Below are positions 1 through 8,808 of a stretch of DNA of 64,000 nucleotides, one piece after another. The position numbers were made by a program, and so were the translations under genes. A model generated the notes under the pieces. That model was not told the DNA's origin, did not search any database, and saw only the letters and a list, made by a program, of their open reading frames with translations. The DNA is from Natronoglomus mannanivorans. Its GTDB lineage: Archaea; Halobacteriota; Halobacteria; Halobacteriales; Natrialbaceae. The stretch spans positions 62,001-126,000 of the forward strand of contig JAOPKB010000015.1 in assembly GCA_025517485.1 (NCBI GenBank), written 5' to 3'. Numbering within the stretch: position 1 is the stretch's first letter; each line of letters opens with the position of its first letter.

Positions 1-2084
1 ACCGACAATACGACCGAGAAGCGACGCATACGGAGGGCGATCCAGTTGATGCCTTCCTCTACGAGATGGAAGCCGGTAACGCCGAGTACATGGCCTCGAG
101 TACGGCCATCATGCTTCGCTCGGAAGGCGTCCCCGCACGATACGTGACGGGATATGCGCCCGGCGAGGCGAGTCCGGATGATGACGGTCGGTACGCCGTC
201 CGTGGCGTCAATGCCCACGCGTGGACGGAAGTGTACTTTGCGGGCTACGGCTGGGTCCCGATCGACCCAACACCAGCCGACCAGCGAGTCACAACGGAGA
301 CCGACACGATCGACCCGGATGGCGAGTTGGTCGAACAGACCCCCACCATGGAGACCCTGTTGAACCCGCCGGAACTGCCTGACGGGCCCAGTTCGATCGA
401 TCTAGACGACCCTGATGATCCAACGCCCGACCCAGATGAGGAGCAGGACGATCCTGATCCCGGTGATGAGTCGGACGATGAGACCAACAGTGAGGATGAC
501 GAGACCAACAGTGAGGACGACGATCCTGATCACGGTGACGACTCCGACGACGAGTCGGATGACGAGACCAATGGCGAAGACGATGAGTCGGATCACGGTG
601 ACGACTCCGACGATGAGACCAACAGTGAAGATGACGAGACCAACGGCGAGGACACTGAGCAGGAGACCGACGAGGGCTTGACGATCAACCTCTCGACGGT
701 GCCACCAGCTCCTGGAACGGACGTCACCGCAACGATCCGAGATGTGGATGGGCCGCTCTCGGACGCGACGGTTCGGTTCGACGGTGAAACAGTTGGCACG
801 ACCGATGCGGATGGAGAGGTCACCGGAACGGTCCCGTATCAGGAAACGCTCACCGTCGAGGTCACGCCATCGGACGACGATGAGCAAGCAACAGCGACGT
901 TCCCCGTCGCGACGGACGTGACGATCGTGCCCGAGCCCCTGCCCCTCGTGAGCGGCGGCGAGGCGACCGTCAGCGCCCAGGTGAGTGGTGAGCCACTCCC
1001 GGACGCACCCCTCTCGATTGATGACGAGCCGGTGGGGACGACCGACGAGTCCGGAGCGGTAACTATTGCGGTGCCGGAGACGGCAGAACAGGGCGAACAC
1101 ACTCTTACCGTCAACCGGGACGGCATTAGCGGTGAGCGGACTGTCACGGCCGGCCCGCTCACGCTCACGCCCGAATCGGAGACGGTGCTCGCACTCCCCG
1201 GACAGGCGATGACGGTGACGGCAACTGTCGGTGAGACGCCAGTGGCTGGCGTCGAGATCCGCGACGGTGACACTGTCGTGGCGACGACCGATGCGGATGG
1301 ACAGGCCACGGTCGACGCCCCGTACAGTCCGGAGGCCACCGTTACCGGCGCGTATGCAGGACAGGAGACCACGGTGACGATCGAGAACCGGCTGCTTCCC
1401 GTCACACTCGGTGGTGGCCTGTTGATAGGCACGATCGGTGTGCTCGGTCTCGTGGTTCGCCGCCGCAGTGCACAGCTCGTGCGGGTCCGCCGCCGCGTTG
1501 CGCTGCGGGTTCACCGCGGGATCAACGCCGGAGTCGAGACGATCCTCTGGCTCGAGGACGTCCTCGCCACCGCGCCCTCCCTCATCGGCGAAATGTATGG
1601 TTCGCTTCTGGATCGAGTGACGCGGCTGTCCGGTCTCACGGTCGCGACGCTATGGCGACAGGGCCCGAAAGCACTCATTGCGGGTATCCGTGCCATTTTC
1701 AGCCGAATCACAGCACTGCTCTCGCGCGAAAAACAGGAGTCGGACCGGAGCAGGTCGCCGTCCGATACCACCGACCAGGCCGCCGAAACGACCAGTGACA
1801 CTGGCCGGACGACGGCCGACACGTTGCGGCAAGCGTGGGCACGCTTCGTCCACCTCGTCTTGCGACGGATCGACCCGTCACTGACACCGGGTGACATCGA
1901 ACGACGGGCGGTCGGGATAGGCTTCCCCCGGGAGCCGGTCGAGCGGCTGACTGACACGGTGCGGGTCGTCGAGTTCGGCCGCGGCGACCCTGACAAAGGC
2001 CTCGAGGACGTGACGGCAGCACTGACCGAGATCGAAGAAACCGAGACGGACCAAGAGCTCGACCGAAGCGAGGATGGCCGATGA
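1..2084 (+). CDS. Transglutaminase-fold membrane protein with Ig-like repeats and DUF4129-like tail (5' end cut off)
   Basis: The reading frame is open from the window edge, so the N-terminus is missing. Counting from the Met at 66, the sequence shows the end of a transglutaminase core (about 1-80: GVPARYVTGY, then AHAWTEVYF with the catalytic His and the DPTP Asp). An acidic repetitive linker (about 105-205), three Ig-like repeats (about 210-445), a membrane helix (about 447-470), a basic cytosolic stretch and a DUF4129-like tail (about 600-660) follow. The active-site Cys, expected 15 residues before the Gly of GVPAR, is Ala (GNAEY), so it is probably a non-catalytic surface protein. It overlaps the next gene by ATGA, and DUF58 and MoxR genes follow, as in TgpA/DUF58/MoxR clusters. 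Role inferred: cell-envelope assembly or sensing. Confidence 0.85.
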   Translation, partial: RQYDREATHTEGDPVDAFLYEMEAGNAEYMASSTAIMLRSEGVPARYVTGYAPGEASPDDDGRYAVRGVNAHAWTEVYFAGYGWVPIDPTPADQRVTTETDTIDPDGELVEQTPTMETLLNPPELPDGPSSIDLDDPDDPTPDPDEEQDDPDPGDESDDETNSEDDETNSEDDDPDHGDDSDDESDDETNGEDDESDHGDDSDDETNSEDDETNGEDTEQETDEGLTINLSTVPPAPGTDVTATIRDVDGPLSDATVRFDGETVGTTDADGEVTGTVPYQETLTVEVTPSDDDEQATATFPVATDVTIVPEPLPLVSGGEATVSAQVSGEPLPDAPLSIDDEPVGTTDESGAVTIAVPETAEQGEHTLTVNRDGISGERTVTAGPLTLTPESETVLALPGQAMTVTATVGETPVAGVEIRDGDTVVATTDADGQATVDAPYSPEATVTGAYAGQETTVTIENRLLPVTLGGGLLIGTIGVLGLVVRRRSAQLVRVRRRVALRVHRGINAGVETILWLEDVLATAPSLIGEMYGSLLDRVTRLSGLTVATLWRQGPKALIAGIRAIFSRITALLSREKQESDRSRSPSDTTDQAAETTSDTGRTTADTLRQAWARFVHLVLRRIDPSLTPGDIERRAVGIGFPREPVERLTDTVRVVEFGRGDPDKGLEDVTAALTEIEETETDQELDRSEDGR
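465..656 (+). repeat. Tandem in-gene repeat coding an acidic Asp/Glu/Asn/Ser linker
   Basis: Units such as gacgagaccaacagtgag recur with small changes and encode DDETNSED-like peptides between the transglutaminase core and the Ig-like repeats. The number of units probably varies between strains through slippage. Confidence 0.85.
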
Positions 2085-2974
2085 CCGGCGACACAACGGC
2101 TCCGGCCGAGGGCGACACGGATCGCAGTCTCGGGACGCGGGTCCGCGAGGAACTGCTGCCGGTCCTCTCCGACGCCCGATTCTGGTTCGCACTCGGCGCA
2201 GCTGTCGCGATCGTGTTACTCGTGATCGGCGCCATACTGGCGTTTGCTTCGGGGCCGTTGCCGACGTGGATCCGCCAGCAGATAACCAGTCTTGTACCGT
2301 CGCTATCGATTACTGTCACGCAAGCGCTTCTCGCAGGCCTGCTCGGCGGCACTGGGATCCTATTTCTCCGATACGGCGCGACGATGGACCGTAGTGCGGG
2401 CTTTCTCGTTGACAATGAGACACCTGTAGAGGCCCCAGCGACTGCGCCGCGGGTCATCGGTGACGAGTTCGATCGTGACCTGGCGGCTGCACTCGACGAG
2501 GTGCGACTCAAACGAGTTGCACACAGATCGACCACCCCTCACCGGACGCTCCGCGAGCTCGCGGTTCGGATCACCGAATTGGGTGAGAACTGCTCGACAA
2601 CGACGGCCACTCAAACGATTGACAACGGAGCCTGGACGAACGATCCGATCGCCCGAGCGTTCTGTAGTGAGAGGATTGCCTACCCGGTCACGTTTCGGAT
2701 GGTGCAGTGGGCCCGGCCGGATATCGCGTATGATCGTGCCGTCACGCAGACGAGTGCGGCCGTCGCTCGGCACGCACAGACAGCTCTCGGCAGGGGCGAG
2801 GTGCCGGAATCGCCTCCAGAAGATGAGTACAACCAATCGCCCGACTGGCTGGTGCGGATTGTAAATGGGGTCCTCGGCGAGCCCAACACGGCCATATCGG
2901 ACCCCGAAGACGAACCAGGAACTCCACAGGAAGCGGACGGATCGCTGTCACAGGCGACCGGAGGGAATGACTGA
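2081..2974 (+). CDS. Two-helix membrane protein of the transglutaminase/DUF58 cluster (DUF7269-like)
   Basis: 297 residues. Two hydrophobic helices near the N-terminus (about 38-62 and 80-105) anchor the protein; the rest is a soluble domain of about 190 residues with no motif I recognise. The start ATG overlaps the stop of the transglutaminase-like gene (ATGA), and the DUF58 gene starts two bases after its stop, so it is in the same operon. Haloarchaeal clusters of this make-up carry a protein of this layout, which I recall as DUF7269; that label is from memory. Function unknown, probably an accessory subunit of the membrane complex. Confidence 0.75.
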   Translation: MTGDTTAPAEGDTDRSLGTRVREELLPVLSDARFWFALGAAVAIVLLVIGAILAFASGPLPTWIRQQITSLVPSLSITVTQALLAGLLGGTGILFLRYGATMDRSAGFLVDNETPVEAPATAPRVIGDEFDRDLAAALDEVRLKRVAHRSTTPHRTLRELAVRITELGENCSTTTATQTIDNGAWTNDPIARAFCSERIAYPVTFRMVQWARPDIAYDRAVTQTSAAVARHAQTALGRGEVPESPPEDEYNQSPDWLVRIVNGVLGEPNTAISDPEDEPGTPQEADGSLSQATGGND

Positions 2975-2976
2975 CT

Positions 2977-4287
2977 ATGTTCCGCCGCTCCCTGCGGTGG
3001 CGCGTCGCCGTCGGCGCGTCCTTCCTGCTGGCCGCGGCCGGGATCGTGCTGGTGACGCCCGAACTGGTGATTGCTGCGATGGCACCGATCGGGTATGTCG
3101 CGTACAGCGCACTGACCAGCGCGCCGGTCGTAGCGGACACGCTATCGATCACACGAACCGTCTCCGAGACCCAGCCATCGCCCGGTGGGGTAGTCGACGT
3201 CAGGCTGACGATCGAAAACAACGGCGACCAGCCTATACCGAAGCTCCGGCTCGTTGACGGTGTCCCGGCTGACCTGTCCGTCGTGGACGGCTCTCCCCGC
3301 GCAGCGCTCAGTCTCCGAGCCGGCGAATCGGTATCGATCGAGTACAGGCTTCGAGCGCGATACGGCGAGTTTACCTTTGATCCGGTTACGGTTCGGACAC
3401 AGAGTCTGAGCGCCGGAAGCGTCTACACCACGACGATCGAGGCAGCGGGGCCAGAGACGGTGACTGCCACCCTTGACCCAGCGGATTCCCCACAGGGACA
3501 GGGTGGTGGCAGCACCAGCGGCGAGATGCTGATCGAGCAGGGCAACGACGGGCTCGAGTTCTTTGGTATTCGGGGATACGAACCCACGGATCCGGTGCAC
3601 AGGGTGAACTGGCGGCGCTACGCCAAGGACGGGGAGCTTACCACGATCGATTACCGTAACCGCGAAGTGTCGGACGTGCTGGTCGTCATCGACGCGCGCG
3701 AAAGTGCCGGTGTCGCACGTAATCAGCACTCACCGACAGGGACGGAGTTGTCCGTCTACGTCGCAAACGAGATCGTTACCAGTACGCGCAATTACCGGAC
3801 ACCCATTGGGGTTGCCGCACTCGGGGTCGACGGGTTCGACGACAACGACGGCATCGCGTGGGTGGTCCCCGGAACCGGACGGGAGGAGCTCACTCGGCTT
3901 CGGTCACTGCTCGATGCGGCAGCGGCGACGGTCCGCCCGGACGCAGATAGCGGTCGCGCGACGGTTCCCGCTGAGAGTATGTTGACTCTCTTTGATCAGC
4001 TTCGCCCGGGGACGCACGTGGTCTTCCTGTCGCCCGTCCTCGACGAGCACGCTGTCGAAACCGTGCGCCGGTTTCGATCGGCTGGATACACCGTCAGTAT
4101 GTGTACACCGGATGTGACCGCCCGATCAAACCCGGGAGCACAGGTGACAGCGACACGACGGGACCTCTCTCTGGCCGAACTCCGTCAGCTTGGGGTTCCG
4201 ATTATCGACTGGCAGCCGGATGACCCGCTCGCCGAGTCGCTCCGACAGGCGCTGCGATCCACAAATGCAGCAATGGGGGAGACATGA
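2977..4287 (+). CDS. DUF58 domain protein
   Basis: 436 residues. Two N-terminal helices (about 9-50) are followed by a beta-rich domain and the DUF58 signature FFGIRGYEPTDPVHRVNWRR (about 190-210), then a von Willebrand A-like region with VLVVIDARES. DUF58 proteins are usually encoded with MoxR ATPases and transglutaminase-like proteins, and are thought to act with them in envelope assembly or chaperone-type processes. The stop overlaps the next start by four bases (ATGA). The MoxR gene lies 3.5 kb downstream, separated by two minus-strand genes. Family assignment is firm; the precise role is not known. Confidence 0.93.
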   Translation: MFRRSLRWRVAVGASFLLAAAGIVLVTPELVIAAMAPIGYVAYSALTSAPVVADTLSITRTVSETQPSPGGVVDVRLTIENNGDQPIPKLRLVDGVPADLSVVDGSPRAALSLRAGESVSIEYRLRARYGEFTFDPVTVRTQSLSAGSVYTTTIEAAGPETVTATLDPADSPQGQGGGSTSGEMLIEQGNDGLEFFGIRGYEPTDPVHRVNWRRYAKDGELTTIDYRNREVSDVLVVIDARESAGVARNQHSPTGTELSVYVANEIVTSTRNYRTPIGVAALGVDGFDDNDGIAWVVPGTGREELTRLRSLLDAAAATVRPDADSGRATVPAESMLTLFDQLRPGTHVVFLSPVLDEHAVETVRRFRSAGYTVSMCTPDVTARSNPGAQVTATRRDLSLAELRQLGVPIIDWQPDDPLAESLRQALRSTNAAMGET

Positions 4288-5807
4288 GTCTGAGTCTGAG
4301 CGATACGACGCTCGGCCGACTGCTCGTGCCGTTGCTGTCCGACACCGCATACGTACCGACGCGGAGTGCGATCACCGCAACCGTGATCGCTCTTGGAGCG
4401 GTTCTGGCGGGAAGCATCGCGATCGGTGCGACAGGAGGAGCGGCTGTCGGGATCGTCCTCGGCACCTTGCTTGCGGGTGCGATCGCTGCCGTCGATCACG
4501 ACCGGTTACGCGGCCCGCTGGTCGGCGGGGGTGTCCTGCTGGCGACGACAGCCACGGTTCTTGGCCTCCCCGCATATCTGAGCAGTGTCGGCGAGCAAGC
4601 AAGCGCCATGATCCTGCTCGCCGGTGTCCTCATCACCTACGGGCTGGCGAGCTTTCGCATCGACGCAGTCGGAAACGGTGCTGTTTCCCGGGCCATTGCC
4701 TGGGTTGTGCGAGTTGGTATCCTGTTAGTTCCCGTGACGCTCGTAACAGCGATCGTCTTCCTCGATGTCCAGCAACTGATCGCGGACCCACGGTTCGTGG
4801 GAGTGTTTGGCGGCCTGCTTGCACCCCGCTCGGGTAGCGAGGGCGTTCTCGGCCTCAGCGTCCTCCTGTTGCTCACGCTTGTGAGTCTCTGGCTTATCGC
4901 CGCGGTCGTCCCGCCCGAGGACGTGTTCGATCAACCGTTCCGCGATCGGTATCACACGCTGGTTGCGACGAGCGTCAGACTTGCGACGCTTCTGTTCGGT
5001 GGAGGCGCGCTTGCTGTCATTGTCGCCTACGTGCTCAGTTCGGAGTTGGAAGTCGCGTCGGGACCGATCGAACCGCTGCTCGACGCAGTCGTCACGAGCG
5101 CAGTCGGTCGTGGCCTCCTGCTCCGACTCCTGCTCGTCGCCGTTGTCGTGACGGTATTGCTCCGTCTCCTGCGTGCTGCCGGCCCCTCGCTCGTGTACGG
5201 TCGCCCGGCGTGGCTCCCATCCGGGCTCCTGATCACAGCGATCCTAGTCGCAGTTGGACTCGCGGGCGCAAATCCCCTCATTGAGATGCTTGCAGCCTTC
5301 GACACAGCTCCGGCCGGACGACTCGTAGACATCGCGGCACTCCTTGGAGCACCGACTGTCGCCATGGGGCTCGTGGTGTTGGGTGTACTGACTGTCGGCG
5401 CGGCGCTGTTTACCCTACCAGCACTCGCGGGTCTCGGATTGCTTCCGACGTACACTGCCGGCCCACGACTCGTCCTCGGTGGCTTGCTCCTCACGAGCAT
5501 CGCGATGGCGGTGGGAGACGCGCCTGCAGTGCTGGTGTTTGCGACGGTCGTCGCGGCGATCATCGTCTGGGATGTCGGAGAGTACGGTGCCGAACTCACG
5601 GCTGACATCGGAACGACACCGGCACGACGGGACGGCGAACTGCTTCACGCAGGGGGCAGTCTCTTCGTGGGCATCGCCGTCGTTACACTCCTCGTCGGTG
5701 TCCAGCGCCTCCTTACTAGCGTCGAGATTACCGACGATGTTGTCCTAACGGTCATCGGTGTCGGCGTCATCACGGTCATCGTCGTTGCAGTATTACTCCG
5801 GGAGTGA
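4284..5807 (+). CDS. Polytopic membrane protein closing the DUF58 operon (DUF7519-like)
   Basis: 507 residues, almost entirely hydrophobic, with about a dozen predicted transmembrane segments and no recognisable catalytic motif. The start overlaps the DUF58 stop by four bases, so it is translated with it. A large polytopic protein at this position is usual in haloarchaeal DUF58/transglutaminase clusters; I recall the name DUF7519. It could be the membrane scaffold or a transporter for the complex, which is inference. The downstream gene is convergent, with an 79-bp gap that holds a possible IS200/IS605 end. Confidence 0.75.
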   Translation: MSLSLSDTTLGRLLVPLLSDTAYVPTRSAITATVIALGAVLAGSIAIGATGGAAVGIVLGTLLAGAIAAVDHDRLRGPLVGGGVLLATTATVLGLPAYLSSVGEQASAMILLAGVLITYGLASFRIDAVGNGAVSRAIAWVVRVGILLVPVTLVTAIVFLDVQQLIADPRFVGVFGGLLAPRSGSEGVLGLSVLLLLTLVSLWLIAAVVPPEDVFDQPFRDRYHTLVATSVRLATLLFGGGALAVIVAYVLSSELEVASGPIEPLLDAVVTSAVGRGLLLRLLLVAVVVTVLLRLLRAAGPSLVYGRPAWLPSGLLITAILVAVGLAGANPLIEMLAAFDTAPAGRLVDIAALLGAPTVAMGLVVLGVLTVGAALFTLPALAGLGLLPTYTAGPRLVLGGLLLTSIAMAVGDAPAVLVFATVVAAIIVWDVGEYGAELTADIGTTPARRDGELLHAGGSLFVGIAVVTLLVGVQRLLTSVEITDDVVLTVIGVGVITVIVVAVLLRE

Positions 5808-5824
5808 GCAGCTTTAACTTCTGC

Positions 5825-5890
5825 AGACTCAGTCCCCGTCCTCAAGGAACGAGCCACTTCCGTGGCGAGCGAGTAGGTGGGGTAGTTCAC
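5825..5890 (+). mobile_element. Possible orphan IS200/IS605 right end / omega-RNA-like sequence
   Basis: The short gap between two convergent genes contains cccgtcctcaaggaacgagc, then aggtggggtagttcac. This wording is one I recall from the 3' ends of haloarchaeal TnpB (IS1341-type) elements, where the transposon end doubles as the scaffold of the guide RNA. No tnpB lies nearby, so if the match is right this is a remnant. The recognition is from memory only. Confidence 0.4.
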
Positions 5891-6636
5891 TTGTCGCGCT
5901 CGGTCCTACTGACGACGCCCTCGTCGGTCTCTTCCTGTCCTGTGAGACGCGTCTGCAGCCACTGGATGCCCGGGATTTCATCCAACGAGTGGCGCTTCTG
6001 GGTCCCGCGTGCGGCCAGCAAAAATACACCGATCCACACGAGCGTAGACGGTCCCAGTTCACTGCCGGATGCGGCCTCCCCGACCAAGACGAGGAGCGCA
6101 ATTGCAAGTACAGCGATGCTGACGAGCCGTACCGGTTGCTCGCGGACCCGCATCCAGCCGCGATAGCTGATCCCGGCCGCCCCCGACGTCGGTGACAACC
6201 CGAGTATCGTCTGATAGAACTGGAGGCTGTACCGACGACTGGTTGCTACGATGGCCGGCTTCCGGAGATCGAGAACGATCTCTTTGGGTTCGTCCCGACC
6301 GGTCAGCAGTCGGTAGGTGATCGAGTTCGACAGTATCTGTTTCGGCACGTCAATCGCACTATACACCCGTGCGCTACCCACCACGCCGTTCCCCGCAGTA
6401 TCGGGTGGTGCGGTGTCGGCCTGTGGACGGGCCTGTGACTCATCGCTGCCAGCCTCACCAACGCCGGCAGTAGCCCGGCCGTCATCATCGCTTTCTTCGG
6501 GAGGTGCGTTCGACTGAATGAATAGGTTCCCGACCCGCACCGCGATCGATGCACCACTTGCTCGTCGGAGGATACTGGTCGTTCGTGACCAGAGACGGAG
6601 AGCAACCGAGTTACGGGTAATCGACGAGTCACTCAT
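5887..6636 (-). CDS. Uncharacterised membrane protein next to DUF4330
   Basis: 249 residues from the ATG at 6636 (MSDSSITRN). The longer frame to 6735 overlaps the upstream gene and is unlikely. The N-terminal third is polar and low in complexity (Pro, Ser, Asp); two hydrophobic segments lie near residues 175-215. It starts 16 bases after the stop of the DUF4330 gene on the same strand, so the two are probably co-transcribed. No known motif seen. It may act with the DUF4330 protein at the membrane. Confidence 0.75.
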   Translation of the reverse strand: MSDSSITRNSVALRLWSRTTSILRRASGASIAVRVGNLFIQSNAPPEESDDDGRATAGVGEAGSDESQARPQADTAPPDTAGNGVVGSARVYSAIDVPKQILSNSITYRLLTGRDEPKEIVLDLRKPAIVATSRRYSLQFYQTILGLSPTSGAAGISYRGWMRVREQPVRLVSIAVLAIALLVLVGEAASGSELGPSTLVWIGVFLLAARGTQKRHSLDEIPGIQWLQTRLTGQEETDEGVVSRTERDK

Positions 6637-6652
6637 GGGATTCGGGGTTCTC

Positions 6653-7720
6653 TCAGTCCAGCGCAGTGAGTTCTCCTTCGACCGTGGTCGTGCCGAAGTC
6701 AAAGGCAATCTCCTGGCCGATTTCCACTTGTTCACCGCGGAACCGTACTGTCCCGTCGTCTAACTCTCGGACGGTTAGTTCGACGGCAAGCGTTCGATCA
6801 TCCAGTTCGATGATCTCGGCAGTTGTTAGATCTCCCGTGCCCTCCGTTAGTCCCGCTTCGAGGGCGTCGAGGCGTGCTGGTGAGACATCGGAGAGTTCAA
6901 CGGTGGCCGTTCGCGTGTCAGGCGTCCCAGACTCTTCGGGGCTCCCTACGCGATCGACAATCCCTGTGAGCTCATACTGCTGTGTTTCCACCGTTAGGTC
7001 CAACCCGTCTCGGACCGGTTGTGTACCGAGCAGCGGCGTGTTCCCCTCAAACTGGACGCTACCAGTAACGCCGACGAACACGCGTTGGGTATCGGCATCA
7101 TTTGGAATCGGATAAACCGTCACCGTCTCTACGACGGTGAGGTCCCTGTCACCTACCTGGAGTCCGTCACCTTCCTCGATCGTCCTGGCTGTGCGCTGAT
7201 CAACTTCCATATCGAGGACGAACGACTCAGTACCCGTATCAAGTGAGGAGTCTTCACGGTCGATCGAGACGACGGTTCCACTGGCGGCGTAGTTCGGCAT
7301 TTCGAGATTGATTGTACTCCCAAAGCGCATGTGGCTTCCATCGAACCGGATTGCATCGGCATCCTCGTTTCCAGACCCAAGTGCTGTGCCCGTAACTTCG
7401 GCTCGGACGATCGTATTGATCTCATCCTCAGGAGAATACTGATAGATATCAGTAATTGTCAGCGTGCCACCCGTTCCTCCAGGTGACATCTCATCACCCT
7501 CCCGGATCTGTTCTGCAATAAATGCCGGTTGTGGCTCCAGTTCGATCGTGACGTATCTCGTCTCCGTTTCGTCACCGGCGCTGAGCGGTGCCCACAGCAA
7601 AGCGCCTGCAGCGAGAATCAGTATCGCCAGGAGCAACACGGCCGCGTCGATGACATTGATCAAGCCAAAGAGCTGGCCGTTATCGTCAACGACAGAAGAG
7701 AGACGCGAGTCATCAGCCAT
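6653..7720 (-). CDS. DUF4330 family membrane-anchored protein
   Basis: 355 residues. One N-terminal helix (about 20-47, VIDAAVLLLAILILAAGALL) is preceded by a short cytosolic segment with LFGLINVIDA, typical of DUF4330. The remainder is an extracellular beta-rich region of repeated units. DUF4330 proteins are found in bacteria and archaea next to envelope or polysaccharide genes; no activity is known. It is divergent from the MoxR gene, sharing a gap of about 100 bp that is AT-rich and probably holds both promoters. Confidence 0.85.
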   Translation of the reverse strand: MADDSRLSSVVDDNGQLFGLINVIDAAVLLLAILILAAGALLWAPLSAGDETETRYVTIELEPQPAFIAEQIREGDEMSPGGTGGTLTITDIYQYSPEDEINTIVRAEVTGTALGSGNEDADAIRFDGSHMRFGSTINLEMPNYAASGTVVSIDREDSSLDTGTESFVLDMEVDQRTARTIEEGDGLQVGDRDLTVVETVTVYPIPNDADTQRVFVGVTGSVQFEGNTPLLGTQPVRDGLDLTVETQQYELTGIVDRVGSPEESGTPDTRTATVELSDVSPARLDALEAGLTEGTGDLTTAEIIELDDRTLAVELTVRELDDGTVRFRGEQVEIGQEIAFDFGTTTVEGELTALD

Positions 7721-7824
7721 TAGCGTGACGTGTGTGCCAGTAGTTTTTAAATTGTTCCATTGGCCACCCAGATCCCCGACGCAACCGCCTATTATTATAC
7801 GGTTTCAATATCAACGATATCAGT

Positions 7825-8808
7825 ATGGACGATGCGAACGGAGAGCCGCCCTTGACGACCGACCAGGCCAATTCCCTTTGTACTGATATTATCGACGAGG
7901 TAGGAAGTTCCGTGGTCGCCTCCGATGACTATCTCAGGAGCTTACTCGTCGCGGTGCTATCCAAACAGCACGCACTGATCGAGGACGTCCCCGGAACCGG
8001 AAAAACGCTTACTGCACGATCGATCGCTCACACCATCGGACTGGAATTCAATCGTATCCAGTTCACGCCGGACATGCTTCCGGCAGATATCACGGGATCG
8101 AATATCTACGACGAAGAGGCGCGTAACTTCCGCTTCGCGGAAGGCCCCATCTTCTCGAATATCGTGTTGGCTGAGGATATCAACCGTGCGCCCCCAAAAA
8201 CGCAGTCAGCACTGATCGAAGCGATGCAAGAAAAACAGGTCACGGTCGCAAATACCACTCGTGATCTCCCGGACCCGTTTTTCGTCATTGCATCACAGAA
8301 TCCTATCGAAGAGGAAGGGACGTTCCCGCTCCCGACATCGCAGCTGGATCGATTCACTATCAAAACGAACATGGGGTATCCAGAGCGAACCGGCGAACGT
8401 AACCTCATAGACCGACGGCTGGCCCGGCGAACGTCGATGCCGACAGTCGAACAGGTGCTCGATCCCGAGACGATCATCGACCTGCAGGAAATGCCCGAGT
8501 TCGTCCACGTCGACGAGGAAATTCGCGAATACCTGCTCGATATCGTTCGCGCAACACGAACGCACGAGGCCGTTGATACCGGTGTTTCGCCGCGTGGTTT
8601 ACAGCGACTACTCGAGGCCGCACGAGCGCGTGCGGTCCTTGAAGGGCGAGATTTTACCGTTCCAGACGATGTCAAGTTACTGGCACCGAAAGTATTGTCC
8701 CACCGCATCGTTCTCGATTCAGCCGCGCTTGTCGACCAGACCAGCAAACCCGAGGTGATCGAGGACGTTCTCGATCAGATCACGGCACCGCTCATGAACG
8801 AACTCTAG
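7825..8808 (+). CDS. MoxR-family AAA+ ATPase
   Basis: 327 residues. Walker A VPGTGK (about 55-60), Walker B VLAEDINRAPPKTQ (about 113-126), sensor 1 near FFVIASQNPIEEEGTFPLP, and the MoxR-type lid domain (VSPRGLQRLLEAARARA). MoxR ATPases remodel or load partner proteins, commonly with DUF58 and von Willebrand A proteins, which are encoded upstream. Length and motifs are normal. Its stop overlaps the stop of the convergent epimerase gene (shared bases 8806-8807), so the two transcripts are antisense at their ends. Confidence 0.95.
   Translation: MDDANGEPPLTTDQANSLCTDIIDEVGSSVVASDDYLRSLLVAVLSKQHALIEDVPGTGKTLTARSIAHTIGLEFNRIQFTPDMLPADITGSNIYDEEARNFRFAEGPIFSNIVLAEDINRAPPKTQSALIEAMQEKQVTVANTTRDLPDPFFVIASQNPIEEEGTFPLPTSQLDRFTIKTNMGYPERTGERNLIDRRLARRTSMPTVEQVLDPETIIDLQEMPEFVHVDEEIREYLLDIVRATRTHEAVDTGVSPRGLQRLLEAARARAVLEGRDFTVPDDVKLLAPKVLSHRIVLDSAALVDQTSKPEVIEDVLDQITAPLMNEL

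Noticed and set aside
402..1514. 370-codon minus-strand frame opposite the transglutaminase-like gene
   Set aside because: Antisense to a clear coding frame, rich in Arg, Val and Ile from GC-rich third positions, with no motif. It is a shadow of the acidic repeat region.
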